Shown here in pieces: positions 26,030 through 33,248 of a stretch of 64,000 nt of DNA. Positions within the stretch are counted from its first letter, which is position 1, and every line of letters starts with the position of its first letter. Both the position numbers and the translations under genes were made by a program. The notes beneath the pieces were generated by a model. It made no database searches. It had not been told where the DNA came from and was given only the letters and a program-made list of their open reading frames with translations. Source of the stretch: an uncultured Acidobacteriaceae bacterium (GTDB lineage: Bacteria; Acidobacteriota; Terriglobia; Terriglobales; Acidobacteriaceae); contig CAIVDV010000053.1 in NCBI GenBank assembly GCA_903904755.1, forward strand, positions 62,001-126,000, given 5' to 3'.

Positions 26030-26536
26030 CTACCGCGCCAACACGTCCACCACTACCGGAATCGTCTTCGGCGGCATGCAGGCGTTGTTGTCGCAGGCCT
26101 GGTAGCGCAGCGTTGCCTCCATCAGATGGTCCCCGGCGCCCGCCTCCAGCTCCGCCCGCACCACAAACTCCCCCGTATAGACGCTCAGCTTCTCTCCCGG
26201 CGCTGCAGGCAGCGCAAACTCCGCCCCAGCCGGGAATCCCGTCTTCACCAGCCGCACCGGCGCCCCCACAGGCACCGTCAGCGTGGTCGGAATCATCCCC
26301 TCACCGCTCGGGCTGTGCGAATTGATATGCAGCCCTGGAGCCACCTGGAAATGCAACTCCACCGCCGTCGGCTTGCCCGCCGCCACCGTCACCTGCTCCG
26401 GAAACAGAAACGAAACCGCCGCCTTCCGCGCCCCGCTCCCCTTCGCTTCCAGCCCCAAATCACCCAGCGGACGCTGCCCCACCCCGGTCGCGCACAGCAC
26501 AACCCCCAGCAGCCCGGCAATCGCCCGCTTCCGCAT
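26030..26536 (-). CDS. Stand-alone DsbD alpha-like (N-terminal) domain protein
   Basis: 168 residues with a signal peptide (MRKRAIAGLLGVVLCATGVG). The body matches the periplasmic immunoglobulin-like alpha domain of the thiol-disulfide transporter DsbD: LHFQVAPGLHINSHSP near the middle and the conserved cysteine loop YQACDNNACMPP at the end. In DsbD the two cysteines hand electrons to partner proteins. Here the membrane and C-terminal thioredoxin domains are missing, so it depends on another membrane reductase or acts as a receptor. Its ATG directly follows the stop of the TlpA-like gene, so the two form one transcription unit and probably one redox path. Confidence 0.8.
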   Translation of the reverse strand: MRKRAIAGLLGVVLCATGVGQRPLGDLGLEAKGSGARKAAVSFLFPEQVTVAAGKPTAVELHFQVAPGLHINSHSPSGEGMIPTTLTVPVGAPVRLVKTGFPAGAEFALPAAPGEKLSVYTGEFVVRAELEAGAGDHLMEATLRYQACDNNACMPPKTIPVVVDVLAR

Positions 26537-27211
26537 CTATTTCCCCGCTCCCAGCGCCTTGCGGATATTCGCTTCCAACTCGTCCTTTGACGTCAACCCA
26601 ACCGATGCCGCCACAATCGTGCCCTTCCGGTCCACAAAAAACGAAGTCGGGAAAACATCCACATCCCCATACGCCTTCGCAATCGAATCCCCGTCAATCA
26701 GAACCGGGTACGGAATATGCAGTGCCTGTGCGCCCTTCGCAATCTCCGCCGTGTCCTTCGCAAGCGACTTCGGGTCGTCCTTGTTCAGGTCGTCAAAGCT
26801 CACACCCAGAATCTCAAAGCCCTGCCCCGCGTACTTCTGCTGCAGCTCAATCAGCCAGGGAGTCTCAATCTTGCACGGCGCGCACCACGTCGCCCAGAAG
26901 TTCAGTTGCACCGCCTTGCCCCGATAGCTCGCCAGCGATACCTTCTTCCCCTTCAAATCCGTCAGGGTAAAGTTCGGCGCCGGCTTGCCCACCAGCGGAA
27001 CCTGGAAGTGCGCCGGCTCGGTTGCCGATGCCGGAATCAGAATCGCCTGCGACTCCTCAGACATTCGCCGAGCAGTCGCCTCCCGCCGGTTCTCCCAGTT
27101 CGCCCAGCCCGCAGCACCCAGCACCACCAGCACACCCACCACCGTCGTCGAAACCACCAGATTTCTCTTGGACACCGTATAACCTCGCTTCCAATCCATT
27201 CCAATGCTCAT
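26537..27211 (-). CDS. TlpA/ResA-type membrane-anchored thioredoxin
   Basis: 224 residues from ATG 27211; an ATG at 27199 and a GTG at 27175 with GCGAGG upstream are alternatives, and all keep the membrane anchor. One N-terminal helix (VVSTTVVGVLVVLGAAGW) anchors a periplasmic thioredoxin domain of the AhpC/TSA-Redoxin type: PAPNFTLTDLKGKKVSL, the active site WCAPC in FWATWCAPCKIE, and the cis-proline region VFPTSFFVDRKG. It would reduce or form disulfides in exported proteins or assist cytochrome c maturation. The following gene supplies a DsbD alpha domain, a natural electron partner. Confidence 0.87.
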   Translation of the reverse strand: MSIGMDWKRGYTVSKRNLVVSTTVVGVLVVLGAAGWANWENRREATARRMSEESQAILIPASATEPAHFQVPLVGKPAPNFTLTDLKGKKVSLASYRGKAVQLNFWATWCAPCKIETPWLIELQQKYAGQGFEILGVSFDDLNKDDPKSLAKDTAEIAKGAQALHIPYPVLIDGDSIAKAYGDVDVFPTSFFVDRKGTIVAASVGLTSKDELEANIRKALGAGK

Positions 27212-27255
27212 TGTATGACGCACCTCACCCGCCCGGGGATGCAACCATCTGACGC

Positions 27256-27281
27256 CCCCTGCCCCCTGACCCCTGACCCCT
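27256..27281. repeat. Short C-rich tandem repeat
   Basis: Three to four imperfect copies of CCCCTGA/CCCCTGC between the divergent tlpA-like and kdsD genes. The opposite strand is a run of GGGG triplets that could fold as a G-quadruplex. It resembles the larger CCCTGGT-type block at 53880-54015 in composition and unit size. Confidence 0.55.
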
Positions 27282-27306
27282 TCGAAACTGTTACCATCAA
27301 AGGCGC

Positions 27307-28305
27307 ATGGAACCAAAGGACTTGAACCCGGCCCAGCCCACCCCCGCCGCCCTCGTCCGCACTGAGGCTGCCGCGCTTGAGGCACTCGCCCAGCGACTCG
27401 ACGGCCCCATGGCCGCCCCCTTCGCCCAGGCCGTCGACCTCGTCCTCCGCTGCGGAACGGAAAAAGGGCGCGTCGTCGTCACCGGGATGGGCAAATCCGG
27501 CATCATCGCACAGAAGATCGCCGCCACCCTCAGCTCCACCGGCTCGCCTGCCCTCTTCCTTCACCCGGCGGAAGCTGTCCACGGCGACCTCGGCGTCCTG
27601 ATGCCCGGCGACCTCGTCATTGCCCTCTCCGCCAGCGGCGAAACCGAGGAAATCCTCCGCCTCCTGGCCACCCTCAAGCGCAAGGGCGACGCACTCATCA
27701 GCTTCTGCTGCAACCCCGCCAGCACCCTGGCCCAGGCCGCCGATGTCGCGCTCGATTGCGCAGTGGAGCGCGAGGCCTGCGGCATGAACCTTGCCCCCAC
27801 CGCCTCCACCACCGCCATGCTCGCCCTCGGCGACGCCCTCGCCATCGCCGTCAGCCTCCGCAAGGGCTTCCGCCCCGAGGACTTCGCTGACCTCCACCCC
27901 GGCGGCAAACTCGGCAAGCGCCTCGCCTTCGTCCGCGACCTCATGCACTCCGGCGACGCCATCCCGGTCGTCTCTCCCGATACCTCCATGACCGACGTCA
28001 TCTACGAGATGAGCCGCAAAAAGCTCGGCCTCACCACCGTCCAGCAGGGCGGCCGCCTGCTCGGCGTCATCTCTGACGGTGATCTGCGCCGCCTCCTCGA
28101 GCGCGAAGGCGGCGCAGCCCTCTCGCTCCACGCCAGCCAGGCCCTCCATCCCAGCCCCTGGACCATCAGCCCCAATGAGCTCGCCGCCCGCGCCCTGGCC
28201 CTGCTCGAAGACAAGAAAATCACCGCCCTCATCGTCCTTGAACCCACCGGCCAGGTCGCCGGCGTCCTCCACCTCCACGACCTCTGGGGCATCGAGCTTA
28301 TCTGA
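27307..28305 (+). CDS. kdsD: KpsF/GutQ family arabinose-5-phosphate isomerase
   Basis: 332 residues. Converts ribulose 5-phosphate to arabinose 5-phosphate, the first step to Kdo for lipopolysaccharide or capsule. The SIS domain occupies about residues 40-180 with GMGKSGIIAQK, SASGETEEIL and the HPGGKLGKRL motif at its end; two CBS domains follow (about 210-265 and 275-332). AAAGG lies just before the ATG. It is divergent from the tlpA-like gene. No other Kdo gene is beside it. Length and domain order are those of full-length KdsD. Confidence 0.92.
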   Translation: MEPKDLNPAQPTPAALVRTEAAALEALAQRLDGPMAAPFAQAVDLVLRCGTEKGRVVVTGMGKSGIIAQKIAATLSSTGSPALFLHPAEAVHGDLGVLMPGDLVIALSASGETEEILRLLATLKRKGDALISFCCNPASTLAQAADVALDCAVEREACGMNLAPTASTTAMLALGDALAIAVSLRKGFRPEDFADLHPGGKLGKRLAFVRDLMHSGDAIPVVSPDTSMTDVIYEMSRKKLGLTTVQQGGRLLGVISDGDLRRLLEREGGAALSLHASQALHPSPWTISPNELAARALALLEDKKITALIVLEPTGQVAGVLHLHDLWGIELI

Positions 28306-28322
28306 AGGAGTGCGGAAATCCT

Positions 28323-28754
28323 ATGCCTACAACCTTCACTCGCATTGAATATGAACAACTCAATGGCCGGCAGAAAGAGGCGTTTAACCTCCAAAAGGTC
28401 TCTGCAATCTTCGCGGATCTGGGGTTCGTGACAATTCCGACAAAGAGCGATTGGGGAGATGCGGACTTCATTGCACAGCACATTGAAGACAAGTTTCTCA
28501 AGGTACAACTCAAGAGCCGCCTGACCTTCTCTCAGAATTACCGCAAGAAGAGCCTTTTTATCTGCTTCCCATCCGATCGAGTCTGGTATCTGTATCCCCA
28601 CGACGAAATGCTGGAGCTTAACCTCAGCAAGAACTGCATTGGACGAGAATTCTGGGAACAACATGGTGGCTACAGCAGGGGAGCACCCTCAAAAGTCCAG
28701 AAGGCCCTGTTGGCGCCCTACGAGCTGAAGGCTGGCATTACCCTGCCAGTCTAA
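28323..28754 (+). CDS. Hypothetical protein with PD-(D/E)XK nuclease-like signature
   Basis: 143 residues, start ATG 28323 with AAGGAG about 12 bases upstream, 17 bases after kdsD. The middle part reads GDADFIAQHIEDKFLKVQLKSR: an acidic residue followed at the right distance by a Q-x-K pair on a beta strand, as in the PD-(D/E)XK fold of intron-encoded or restriction-type endonucleases. The spacing and the following strands (SLFICFPSDRVWYLYP) fit this fold, but a helix-turn-helix or other targeting domain is absent. Lower GC than kdsD and the location next to a toxin-antitoxin pair hint at a mobile or defence-type cargo. Nuclease activity is inference. Confidence 0.5.
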   Translation: MPTTFTRIEYEQLNGRQKEAFNLQKVSAIFADLGFVTIPTKSDWGDADFIAQHIEDKFLKVQLKSRLTFSQNYRKKSLFICFPSDRVWYLYPHDEMLELNLSKNCIGREFWEQHGGYSRGAPSKVQKALLAPYELKAGITLPV

Positions 28755-28806
28755 CCATGCACCCGTAGCCTCATTTCGCGCTATCATCTCCACTAGGAGC
28801 GCACCC

Positions 28807-29079
28807 ATGACCACCCGGATCACGCGCGTCGGGAACACTCTCACGGTCGAGATACCCGAAGAACTCGTCAACAGGGCTTCCCTCCATGTCGGTGAACCCG
28901 TCGAGTGGATCGCCAATAACGACGGCTCCGTATCTCTCGTCTCCGCCAATCTCTCCCCGCAGCGCCACATTCAACAAGGTCTGGAAGATCTGGCAGCCGG
29001 CAACAGCATCCCGAACGACCGCGTCATTGAGTGGCTCGATAGCTGGGGCACCGAAAGCGAATTGCCCGCCCCGCAATGA
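28807..29079 (+). CDS. AbrB/MazE-type antitoxin
   Basis: 90 residues, AGGAG seven bases before the ATG. Residues 1-48 form a SpoVT-AbrB DNA-binding fold (TRITRVGNTLTVEIPEELVNRASLHVGEPVEW). The tail, DRVIEWLDSWGTESEL, is the amphipathic helix type seen in antitoxins that wrap ParE/RelE toxins. It would neutralise the toxin encoded next and repress the operon by binding upstream of it. The stop overlaps the toxin start (ATGA), giving coupled translation with antitoxin first, the usual order. Confidence 0.82.
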   Translation: MTTRITRVGNTLTVEIPEELVNRASLHVGEPVEWIANNDGSVSLVSANLSPQRHIQQGLEDLAAGNSIPNDRVIEWLDSWGTESELPAPQ

Positions 29080-29360
29080 ACCTCCGCTGGTCCCACACGG
29101 CAATTTCCGACTTGAAGGCCATCCGCGCCTGGATCGCGCAGGATCGCCCGCTTGCAGCGCAATCTGTGGCAGCCCATATCAAGGCATCGACAACCCGGCT
29201 CATCAGCTTCCCACTCTCCGGTAGAGAAGGGCGCGTCCCGGGCACCCGCGAACTGTTCATTCCCGGAACCGACTACGTCGCCGCATACACCGTACACAGC
29301 GACGAAGTGAGAATTGCCGCCGTACTCCACGGGCACCAGAGGTGGCCGGAATCCTTCTAG
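29076..29360 (+). CDS. ParE/RelE superfamily toxin
   Basis: 94 residues. The N-terminus LRWSHTAISDLKAIRAWIAQ and the C-terminal strands REGRVPGTRELFI, YVAAYTVHSDEVRIAAVLHGHQRWPE match ParE toxins (arginine at the end of the GREGRVPGTREL strand and the terminal HGHQRWP motif). ParE proteins poison DNA gyrase; RelE-like relatives cut mRNA. The ending HQRWPE favours ParE. It overlaps the AbrB-type antitoxin gene. The pair is an intact type II module by appearance. Confidence 0.85.
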   Translation: MNLRWSHTAISDLKAIRAWIAQDRPLAAQSVAAHIKASTTRLISFPLSGREGRVPGTRELFIPGTDYVAAYTVHSDEVRIAAVLHGHQRWPESF

Positions 29361-29409
29361 GTAGCGCACCTTGGCCACCCCGGCCCAGTCACCGCAGCTA
29401 CGCCCCCCC

Positions 29410-30747
29410 CTACCCCAAAAACCCCAGATTCTGCTGGCTGAAATTCGCCAGATTCGGGAAAATCGTCGCCAAATTCGCCGGCGATACCCCAAACCAGCTT
29501 GCCAGAGTCGCTGCATACTGCGTCACCGACGTCGTCGGAATCCACCGGCCCTCATTCCCGTTGTCATCCGGCCCACCCAACTCCAGCGCCGGGAATGTCC
29601 CATAGTTCTGCCCGCCCGCCACCGCCCCGCCAAATACCCAGTGGTGGCTTCCCCAGGCATGGTCCGCGCCACCATTGCTGTTCGGCTTCAGCGTCCGCGA
29701 AAAATCAGAATGCGTAAACGTCGTCACCTGCTGGGCAATCCCCAACTCCTGCGTCGCCGCATAGAACGCCGCAAACGCCGCATCCACCTGGCCCAGCAGG
29801 TTGTTCTGCGCCGCCAACTCTCCCGTATGCGTATCAAAGCCGTCCATCGCGCAGAAAAATATCTGCCGCTGCAGTCCCAGCGTCTGCCGCACGCTCATCA
29901 CCTGCGCCACCTGCGCCATCTGCGCACCAATATAGGTATTCGGAAACGCGGTCTTCAGCGGCGTTGCCGACGCCAGCGCCTGACCCAGTTCCGCGTTGTT
30001 CTTCAGCGCATCGCCAAAGATATTCGCCGTAGCCTGCACCAGCGTCACGCCGCTGCCCAGCGTTGTCAGCGTTGTCGCCGCTGCCTCGCCGGCCTGCTGC
30101 TGTGGCCACGTCCGGTACCAGCCCAGCCCCGGAATGTACCCCGGATAGATCGCCTCCTGGAACGACGCCGGCCCATTGCCAAACGCCGGATTCCCGTACA
30201 CCGAGAGAATCGTCGGAAACGTGTTCCCGTTGTTATAGGCGGCAACCGCTTCCGCCACCTGCCCGCCCCAGCCGTAACGGCTGCTCTCGTCCATCGACAG
30301 CGACTGCCATTCCTTCTGCTGGTCCGCGTGCGAGAACAGATTCGACGGCAGCTTGGCCGAGTTCAGCGTCGCCTGCGTCACCGGCGCCACCAGTGTGCCC
30401 ACATTGAACAGCGGTGCCGCCTGTCCACGCTGGTACAGCGACTGCATAAACTTCATGCTCGGGTGCAGCGCATATTGCCCGCTGCCCACCGGCAGCAGAC
30501 TCTTCTGCGCCAGCGCCAGCTTCCCGCGTGCCTTCGCATAGTTCCCATATCCCGCCGTATCAAACGGAATAATCATGTTGTTCGCGTCATTGCCACCATA
30601 CAGAAACACACACACCAGCGCCTGGTAGCTCGAACTCGACTGCGCCAGCGCGCTCACGGTGTCAAAACTTCCCAATCGCGCCGCAAGGCCCGCGGCCACT
30701 GAGGAATACGCGCTGAGACGAAGAAATTCACGTCGGCTAATGGTCAT
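29410..30747 (-). CDS. DUF1501 family secreted protein (Tat signal)
   Basis: 445 residues. A twin-arginine signal, SRREFLRLSAYSSVAAGLAA, starts the protein, so it is exported folded through Tat. The core has DUF1501 marks: VCVFLYGGNDANNMIIPFD near the front, HPSMKFMQSLY, and the DGFDTHTGELAAQNNLLGQVD motif; the last part has HAWGSHHWVFGGAVAGG and GEFD-like metal-site elements (sulfatase/phosphatase-like fold). These proteins are nearly always beside a DUF1800 gene, as here with a 27-base gap. Enzyme activity is not established. Confidence 0.9.
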   Translation of the reverse strand: MTISRREFLRLSAYSSVAAGLAARLGSFDTVSALAQSSSSYQALVCVFLYGGNDANNMIIPFDTAGYGNYAKARGKLALAQKSLLPVGSGQYALHPSMKFMQSLYQRGQAAPLFNVGTLVAPVTQATLNSAKLPSNLFSHADQQKEWQSLSMDESSRYGWGGQVAEAVAAYNNGNTFPTILSVYGNPAFGNGPASFQEAIYPGYIPGLGWYRTWPQQQAGEAAATTLTTLGSGVTLVQATANIFGDALKNNAELGQALASATPLKTAFPNTYIGAQMAQVAQVMSVRQTLGLQRQIFFCAMDGFDTHTGELAAQNNLLGQVDAAFAAFYAATQELGIAQQVTTFTHSDFSRTLKPNSNGGADHAWGSHHWVFGGAVAGGQNYGTFPALELGGPDDNGNEGRWIPTTSVTQYAATLASWFGVSPANLATIFPNLANFSQQNLGFLG

Positions 30748-30774
30748 TGCAATCTCTCCTCGATTCCTCGGTTT

Positions 30775-32889
30775 CTACTGCTCCACCTGGTACTCCGGCG
30801 AAATCAGCACCGTATACAACGCCTGCGCTGTTCGCTCCGCCCGCTGGTTCCCCGCGTACCCGCTCATCGCCGTCTTCACCGCTGCCCGCAAGCCGGCAGA
30901 CATCTGCCCATGCACGAAAAACAGGTTCAGCCGGTCAACCAACTCAGCGTCCGTCGGTATCGCTGTCCAGTACCCCAGCGAATACAGATTCCCGCCCATC
31001 CGGCCATTCCCGAAAACCAGGTATGCCACCCAGTTCGCACGCGAAATCGCCGACGACGAGGAGTAAATCCCGAACTCCGGCCCGGCCTGCCCCGTGGATG
31101 GAATCTGGTAGCCGATTGGGAAATAGTCGAAAACATCCGGCGAGTTCGTGATGTCCTGCCCCATCTCCGCGCCCCAGTACCACATCTGTGGATCCGTCGG
31201 GCTGGCCACGCCGCCCAGCGCGCGCATTGTTGCCGCCAGCAGCAATGCCGGCTCTCGCATGTGCCCGGCACTGGCCGACGCCGCGGCATCGTCCCCAGCC
31301 CGCGCCTCCCCATCCAGCAATATCGCCGCCACCACCGCCTTCAGGTTCCCGCGCGTCCCATGCCCGTCATTGTTGAAAACCGACGCCACCCGCGAAATAT
31401 ACCCCGGCGAGGGATTACTCGTTACCAGGTGCTGAATCAGTTGCCTGCATACAAACGGGCCCACGCTCGGATCATTTGCAAGCACATCCAGCGCCTGCTT
31501 CAAATCCTCTTCCGCCGTCTGCCCACCCGGCAGCGTCACCCCGTCCAGCAGTTGCTTTGCGTTCGTGTCGTGATACGACTCCACCGGAACCATCGGTGCT
31601 CCCGAATTCATCGGGGCCCAGAATTGCAAAGGGATCCCATTCTTCGGAGCATAGGTCCATCCCGTAAACGCTGCAGACAATCCCTCAATCTCGTCCTGCG
31701 TGTAATTCGGTATCGGGTTCCCGCTCCCATCCAACTGCAGGGTGCCATCCAGATTCAGCTTGTTCAATCCAATCGAGAACAGTTGCATCACTTCGCGTGC
31801 GTAGTTCTCATCTGGGCTCGTCCCCGACCCCGGATCAGCCTTGGCATTGTTCGCCATATCCAGGTAATCACCCATCGCCGGGCTCAGCGTCACATCGTTC
31901 AACAGCTTGCGGTACTTGCCAAACGCGTCCGTCAGCAGCAGATTCTGCCACCCTGCCACCTCACCCTGCACGGACAGCTTCACCCCGGAGGTCACAATCA
32001 TCTCGCTCAGCGCCAGCGCCACCCGCTGCCGCAATTGGTCCTGGTTGTTCACCGCGCTGGCATAAAACTGGGGAGGCAGCGGGGTCCTCTTGCCGGCGAC
32101 CTCATACAACTTCCACGTCGTCTCCCGCAGCGCAAACTGCTCGTTCAGAAACCCCTGGAAGCCCACCTGCTGCACATGCGCAATCAAGGCAGGTGTCGGC
32201 CCAAAGGTTGATTGCTCCAGGAACCGAACCGCCGCCGTGTAGCTGGGGGTCGTCGCCGGCGCGGTCTTCACCTTGACTGTGTTTGAAAGCAACCCCCCGG
32301 GGTTCGTCCGAACCTGCAACGTCTCAACCCCCGACGCCGGAATCGTCACAACCGCGCTCAAAAACTCTGTCGTTTCAAAGTCCGTCACAACCGCTCGCCC
32401 GTTCAGCAAAATCACTGACGTTGGCAGGAAATCTGCCCCCTTGATTGTCAGCATCGATGTCCCAATCGGAAGCGGCGACGGAGAACCATAGGCAATCACC
32501 GGAACCGGAACAGTGAGCGTTAACTTCGCCGTCGCGTGCACGCTCGACACCGTGCTGCTCACTGCCTCGACTGAAACCGTGCTTCCCGCAGCGGGAATGG
32601 AGTAGGGAGCCTTGTACACCCCGGCGGAGCTGACGGTCCCCAGGCCGACCGTCGAAGAGCCTTCCGGAACCATCTTCCACTTCACCGCTGTCGTTGCCAC
32701 CCCGTTGAGTTGCGCCGTCAGGGTCAGGCTCTGTCCAAGCGCCACATTCGCCACAGACGGCGAAATCGTCAACGTGTCGGCGGCATGAACGCAGATAGCC
32801 CCAAAACACATCCCCAGCGAGGCCGCCAGGGAACTCACGCGCAACCGCAATCCGCGCCGCAAAAACCGCTTCTCTTGTCCTTTGGACAT
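30775..32889 (-). CDS. DUF1800 family secreted protein with Ig-like and IPT domains
   Basis: 704 residues with a signal peptide ending near VHAAD. Residues about 38-130 are a bacterial Ig-like domain (ISPSVANVALGQSLTLTAQLNG), about 132-215 an IPT/TIG-like domain (IKGADFLPTSVILLNG), and from about 225 the DUF1800 domain (AAVRFLEQSTFGPTPALI, QRVALALSEMIVTSG, DENYAREVMQLFSIGLNKLN, AFTGWTYAP). It is translated just before DUF1501. The pair is common in Acidobacteria and Planctomycetes, and its role is unsettled (surface polysaccharide or matrix processing has been proposed). The leader upstream carries a hairpin shared with the giant surface-protein gene. Confidence 0.88.
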   Translation of the reverse strand: MSKGQEKRFLRRGLRLRVSSLAASLGMCFGAICVHAADTLTISPSVANVALGQSLTLTAQLNGVATTAVKWKMVPEGSSTVGLGTVSSAGVYKAPYSIPAAGSTVSVEAVSSTVSSVHATAKLTLTVPVPVIAYGSPSPLPIGTSMLTIKGADFLPTSVILLNGRAVVTDFETTEFLSAVVTIPASGVETLQVRTNPGGLLSNTVKVKTAPATTPSYTAAVRFLEQSTFGPTPALIAHVQQVGFQGFLNEQFALRETTWKLYEVAGKRTPLPPQFYASAVNNQDQLRQRVALALSEMIVTSGVKLSVQGEVAGWQNLLLTDAFGKYRKLLNDVTLSPAMGDYLDMANNAKADPGSGTSPDENYAREVMQLFSIGLNKLNLDGTLQLDGSGNPIPNYTQDEIEGLSAAFTGWTYAPKNGIPLQFWAPMNSGAPMVPVESYHDTNAKQLLDGVTLPGGQTAEEDLKQALDVLANDPSVGPFVCRQLIQHLVTSNPSPGYISRVASVFNNDGHGTRGNLKAVVAAILLDGEARAGDDAAASASAGHMREPALLLAATMRALGGVASPTDPQMWYWGAEMGQDITNSPDVFDYFPIGYQIPSTGQAGPEFGIYSSSSAISRANWVAYLVFGNGRMGGNLYSLGYWTAIPTDAELVDRLNLFFVHGQMSAGLRAAVKTAMSGYAGNQRAERTAQALYTVLISPEYQVEQ

Positions 32890-33248
32890 GGGGGAACTCC
32901 TGCTGCTTTGGCTGATTCAATGTTTCTGACTTGCTAAAGGTCAGTTGGCGAATTGGTGAGCCATCTCCGGGCTCTACCATTCGGCGAAACAGGCAAACCA
33001 AAGGCAGGAACTGGTGTCCAGAATACGGCAGAAATCCTGCGCGTCCAACAAAAAGTAGGGCGCGTATATCCCTTTGTGCCACTTCCAGGCGCCTTCCTTT
33101 CCCAATTTGAAACTGAACCCCAACTCACCGCTCTCTGCTCCTCATCCCCTCGGCCATCCTTGGGCACCCGTTCCCGCTTCCCTCCCCCCAACCCGCAATC
33201 CGGTGCCAGTGTAAAATTGGGGGTTAGAGCAAAAGGAAAACATCACCC
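32890..33248. promoter_or_regulatory. Divergent intergenic region between DUF1800 gene and proS
   Basis: 359 bases without a gene. On the minus side it holds the candidate leader RNA at 32949-32999. On the plus side, proS has AAAAGG 11 bases before its ATG and a possible -10 box TAAAAT at 33212-33217; no good -35 was found. The centre shows no further repeat. Confidence 0.45.
32949..32999 (-). ncRNA. Candidate leader RNA of the DUF1800 gene, similar to 21308-21371
   Basis: On the minus strand a 13-pair hairpin is formed by CGAAT-GGT-GAGCC and GGCTC-ACC-ATTCG with a 7-base loop CGGAGAT; upstream of it lie GTTTC and GGTTTGCC. The same words, GGTTTGCC, GTTTC and a hairpin loop with GGAGAT, occur in this order before the giant surface-protein gene. 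The hairpin ends 60 bases before the DUF1800 start. The stem is compensated (different sequence, same fold) relative to the other copy, which is what a conserved RNA would show. Function is unknown. Confidence 0.4.
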
